From: Microbacterium sp. SY138 | Lineage (GTDB): Bacteria; Actinomycetota; Actinomycetes; Actinomycetales; Microbacteriaceae | Assembly: GCF_039729145.1 (NCBI RefSeq) | Contig: NZ_CP155793.1 | Coordinates: forward strand, 1,302,001 to 1,366,000 | Reading direction: 5' to 3' | Length of the DNA: 64,000 nt | Shown here: in pieces, positions 61,415 to 64,000 of the stretch | Position numbering within the stretch: position 1 is the stretch's first letter | Layout of the letters: every line of letters begins with the position of its first letter | Program-made: the position numbers and the translations under genes | Notes under the pieces: generated by a model | Told to the model about the DNA's origin: nothing | Database searches by the model: none | Seen by the model: the letters and a program-made list of their open reading frames with translations, nothing else

Positions 61415-63689
61415 GTTCGGTCTCAGGGGCACTGACCATGTGAGGAGCGGAGTCCAGCCGCGTATTCTGCAGGCGCAGGCTGTTGTAGACGACGAGGACG
61501 GATGAGAGGGACATCGCGGCCGCAGCGATGAGGGGATTGAGCAGGCCCGCTGCCGCGATCGGAATGGCGGCGATGTTGTAGCCGAAGGCCCAGACAAGAT
61601 TCGTCCGTACCGTGCGAAGAGTCTTGCGGGAGAGGACGATCGCTTCAGGGATCGCGCGGAGATCTTCGCGGATGAGAATGATGTCGGCGGCCTTGAGCGC
61701 GATGTCCGATCCTGAGGCCACCGCGATACCCAGGTCGGCCGTGGCGAGAGCGACAGCGTCGTTGATGCCGTCGCCGGCCATCGCGACGCGCGCGCCGTCC
61801 TTTTGCAGGGCACGGATGGCGTCGGCTTTCTGATCCGGGAGCACCCCTCCGCGCACCGCGTCGATACCGAGAGCGCGCGCAATCCGTTCGGCGGCGGGCT
61901 GGGAATCTCCGGTGAGCAGGATCGTGCGCAGCCCCTCGGCGTGCAGAGCATCGACAGCGACCGCGGCGCTGGGCTTGATGGTGTCACTGAGCGCGACGAC
62001 GCCGAGGAGCGCGCCCTCCCGGACGACCGCGACGACGGTGTGGCCGTGCTCTTCTGCCCTGGCGATAGACTCGCGTGCGTCTGCACTCACGGGGATACCC
62101 CGCGAGTACAGGAGCGCTGGACTTCCGACGATGACCTCACTGCCGTCGACGATGGCCGCCGCACCAAGTCCCGGGAACGCATGGAAACCAGAGGCTGTGG
62201 GCGGTTCGAGCCCGTGATCCTGAGCAGCCTTCTCGATGGCGCGTGCGATCGCGTGTTCGGAACCGCGCTCGACGGCGGCTGCGAGCCTGATCGCATCGCG
62301 CTCGTCGGCATCGATCGCGATGACGGCCGCGACGGACATGGCACCTGTGGTCAACGTCCCGGTCTTGTCGAGCACGACGGTGGTGATCGTTCCGCTGGAT
62401 TCTAGGGCATCGTGGCCCTTGATGAGGATGCCGCGGCTCGCGCCGCGTCCGACGCCGACCATCAGCGCCGTCGGCGTCGCCAAGCCCAGTGCACACGGGC
62501 ACGCGATGATCAGCACACTGATCGCCGTTCCGATGGTCTGGGCGAGCGGGGATCCGGCCCACGCCCATCCGGCGCCGACGATGATCGACAGCACGATGAC
62601 GCCGGGGACGAACCAGACCGTGATGCGGTCGACCACGGTCTGCACGCGCGCCTTGCGCGCCTGCGCCTGTTCTGCCAGATAGGCCATCTGAGCGAGACGC
62701 GTGTGCGTGCCGACCGCAGTGGCGGTCACGGCAATGCGATTGTCCGTGCTGATCGTGCCACCGACCACTGCCGACCCGGGGAACACCGTGGTGGGCAGGG
62801 GCTCTCCCGTCATCATGCTCGTGTCCACCGCCGCGGTGCCGTCGAGGACGATGCCGTCCGCGGCGATCGTCTCGCCGGGCCTCACGACGAAGGTGTCATC
62901 CACCCGGAGCTGCTCGACCGGCACGCGGGACTCGATGCCCTCGCGCACGATGCGCACGTGAGTGGCCGCGAGAGCGTTGAGCGCCCCCAGAACGTCTCCC
63001 GCTCGACGTCGTGAGCGCGTTTCGAAGTACCGCCCCGACAGCTGGAGTGTCGTCATCCCGGCCGCGACGTCGAGGTAGACGGCATCCGCGCCTGTCGGCG
63101 TCGCGCCGAACCCGAGCCAGAATCCGCTGCCGGAGTTGTGCCCGATGTCGAAGATCAGGGTGGCGATGGCCCAGCCGAAGGAGGCAACGATCCCAAGAGA
63201 GACGAGAGTGTCCATGCTGACCTGACGATGCCGCAGGTTCCGCAGCGTCGCACGATGGAACGGCCATGCCGCCCAAGTGACGATCGGTACGGTGAGGAGC
63301 ACACAGAGCCATTCCCAACCCGGAAAGCGCCACTGGGGAACGAGCGCGAGCACGATGGTGATGTCCATCAGCGGTACCGTCAGGAACGCGGCGAGGATGA
63401 GGCGTCGCCGCAGCGCGGTGATCCGCGACTCGGTGGTGCGTCGGGACCAGGCATCGTCAGAGCCCTGACGTACGTGCGCACCGTAGCCCGCGTCCTCGAT
63501 TCGGGACACTGCAGCGCCTAGATCGTGCGACGGCAACCCGACGATTACGGCTCGCTCTGTGGCGTAGTTCACCGACGCGTGGACACCGTCGAGCTTGTTC
63601 AAAGTGCGTTCGACCCGCGCAGCGCAGGCGGCGCAGGTCATGCCGGAGATATCCAGCTCGATGGGCGGGGTCATTTCTACAGCGGTCAT
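61392..63689 (-). CDS. copA: Copper-type P1B ATPase
   Basis: 765 residues. N-terminal HMA domain with GMTCAACAAR (Cys 19 and 22), eight expected membrane helices, the CPC motif (IIACPCALGLATPTALMVG), the phosphorylation site VLDKTGTLTTG, and the ATP-hinge MAGDGINDAVALATAD. CPC plus a single CxxC HMA domain indicates Cu(I) export. ATGA overlap with the next upstream gene. Convergently overlaps the LysR gene by 23 bases. Confidence 0.94.
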   Translation of the reverse strand: MTAVEMTPPIELDISGMTCAACAARVERTLNKLDGVHASVNYATERAVIVGLPSHDLGAAVSRIEDAGYGAHVRQGSDDAWSRRTTESRITALRRRLILAAFLTVPLMDITIVLALVPQWRFPGWEWLCVLLTVPIVTWAAWPFHRATLRNLRHRQVSMDTLVSLGIVASFGWAIATLIFDIGHNSGSGFWLGFGATPTGADAVYLDVAAGMTTLQLSGRYFETRSRRRAGDVLGALNALAATHVRIVREGIESRVPVEQLRVDDTFVVRPGETIAADGIVLDGTAAVDTSMMTGEPLPTTVFPGSAVVGGTISTDNRIAVTATAVGTHTRLAQMAYLAEQAQARKARVQTVVDRITVWFVPGVIVLSIIVGAGWAWAGSPLAQTIGTAISVLIIACPCALGLATPTALMVGVGRGASRGILIKGHDALESSGTITTVVLDKTGTLTTGAMSVAAVIAIDADERDAIRLAAAVERGSEHAIARAIEKAAQDHGLEPPTASGFHAFPGLGAAAIVDGSEVIVGSPALLYSRGIPVSADARESIARAEEHGHTVVAVVREGALLGVVALSDTIKPSAAVAVDALHAEGLRTILLTGDSQPAAERIARALGIDAVRGGVLPDQKADAIRALQKDGARVAMAGDGINDAVALATADLGIAVASGSDIALKAADIILIREDLRAIPEAIVLSRKTLRTVRTNLVWAFGYNIAAIPIAAAGLLNPLIAAAAMSLSSVLVVYNSLRLQNTRLDSAPHMVSAPETELRGGQPG

Positions 63690-64000
63690 CGTTCTTCCCC
63701 GCCCCTCTCATCGGCAGTGCTCCGGGTGTTCGAGAGCCGGGCCAGCATGGCGTTGTATTGATCGAAATCGGGATCCAGGCCGGCATCCATGTGGCGGTCC
63801 TTGCGGCGGGCCTCTCGGCTGTCCTGACGCGCCCACTGGATGCCGAGGATGATCACCACGATCATCAGCGGGATCTCGCCCCCGGCCCAGGCGACGCCGC
63901 CGCCCATCGCCTGAGAGGCCGGGAGATCGGCCCAGGGCATGGAGAGATACCGGTAGAAGTTCTCGGCGATGAGCGTATCGCCGCCGCTGCCGGTCATCAG
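63686..64000 (-). CDS. CtaG-like cytochrome c oxidase assembly protein, C-terminal part (N-terminus outside window)
   Basis: The reading frame continues past the right edge of the window; about 105 C-terminal residues are seen. WAGGEIPLMIVVIILGIQWA is the last membrane helix, followed by a charged tail (RQDSREARRKDRH). This is the C-terminal end of the large CtaG/CopD-like copper proteins of actinobacteria. Coupled with copA by ATGA, supporting a copper-handling operon. Confidence 0.75.
   Translation of the reverse strand: MMTGSGGDTLIAENFYRYLSMPWADLPASQAMGGGVAWAGGEIPLMIVVIILGIQWARQDSREARRKDRHMDAGLDPDFDQYNAMLARLSNTRSTADERGGEER

Overview
The window is high-GC actinobacterial DNA. It looks like a Microbacterium-type chromosome (family Microbacteriaceae): GTG and TTG starts are frequent, genes are tightly overlapped, and the left end carries a parA-scpA-scpB-rluB-tyrA-cmk-der block and a DUF222/HNH endonuclease. 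The genus is inferred from gene content only.

Region 1 (1-10.9 kb) is core-like. It holds chromosome segregation and condensin genes (ParA, ScpA, ScpB), a 23S rRNA pseudouridine synthase, prephenate dehydrogenase, cytidylate kinase and the GTPase Der, all translationally coupled by short overlaps. A Nudix protein with a C-terminal PIN/NYN-like domain, an HNH endonuclease, an S4 protein, a YhhN membrane protein, a hypothetical and a GNAT acetyltransferase follow.

Region 2 (11.0-31.75 kb) is an integrative and conjugative-type element beside tRNA-Pro(GGG). A truncated 5' copy of the tRNA lies just upstream of the intact one, and short integrase-arm-like repeats lie between the tRNA and the integrase. 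One long minus-strand operon runs from ArdC-like antirestriction, prim-pol, DUF2637/SpdB and ParB through a type IV secretion set (M23 cell-wall hydrolase, DUF6112, TrbL/VirB6-like, SCO6880-like, VirB4, VirD4) to SSB, DUF4913, excisionase and tyrosine integrase. I recognise no relaxase. The operon is interrupted by one opposite-strand, visibly AT-richer gene for an unknown 573-residue protein with a C-terminal membrane helix, placed between two DUF6112 paralogues. This is the best candidate for undescribed cargo, possibly defence.

Region 3 (32-43 kb) is an accessory block of metal and stress functions. It has an AraC regulator, an ArsR with a CDF exporter, a stand-alone histidinol dehydrogenase, an ArsR with an MFS exporter, a MerA-like flavoprotein lacking the C-terminal cysteine pair with a divergent TetR and a duplicated operator, a PaaX regulator, an aromatic-acid MFS transporter and a MarR regulator.

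Region 4 (43-55 kb) concerns iron and Fe-S clusters. A DtxR-type box precedes a heme/siderophore ABC uptake operon whose ATPase gene carries a single-base frameshift, followed by a siderophore-interacting flavoprotein. An ArsR/MBL-fold pair, a conserved hypothetical, sufB-sufD-sufC-sufT, an AraC regulator and a 7Fe ferredoxin follow.

Region 5 (55-64 kb) is copper- and envelope-related. It has DUF3105 and DUF305 proteins, an epimerase behind a CsoR-like operator, an ECF sigma/anti-sigma/lipoprotein operon, a YeiH exporter with a divergent LysR, a CopA-type P-type ATPase, and the C-terminal end of a CtaG-like protein at the window edge. The right boundary of the mobile DNA is not resolved: no 3' tRNA-Pro fragment was found by eye.
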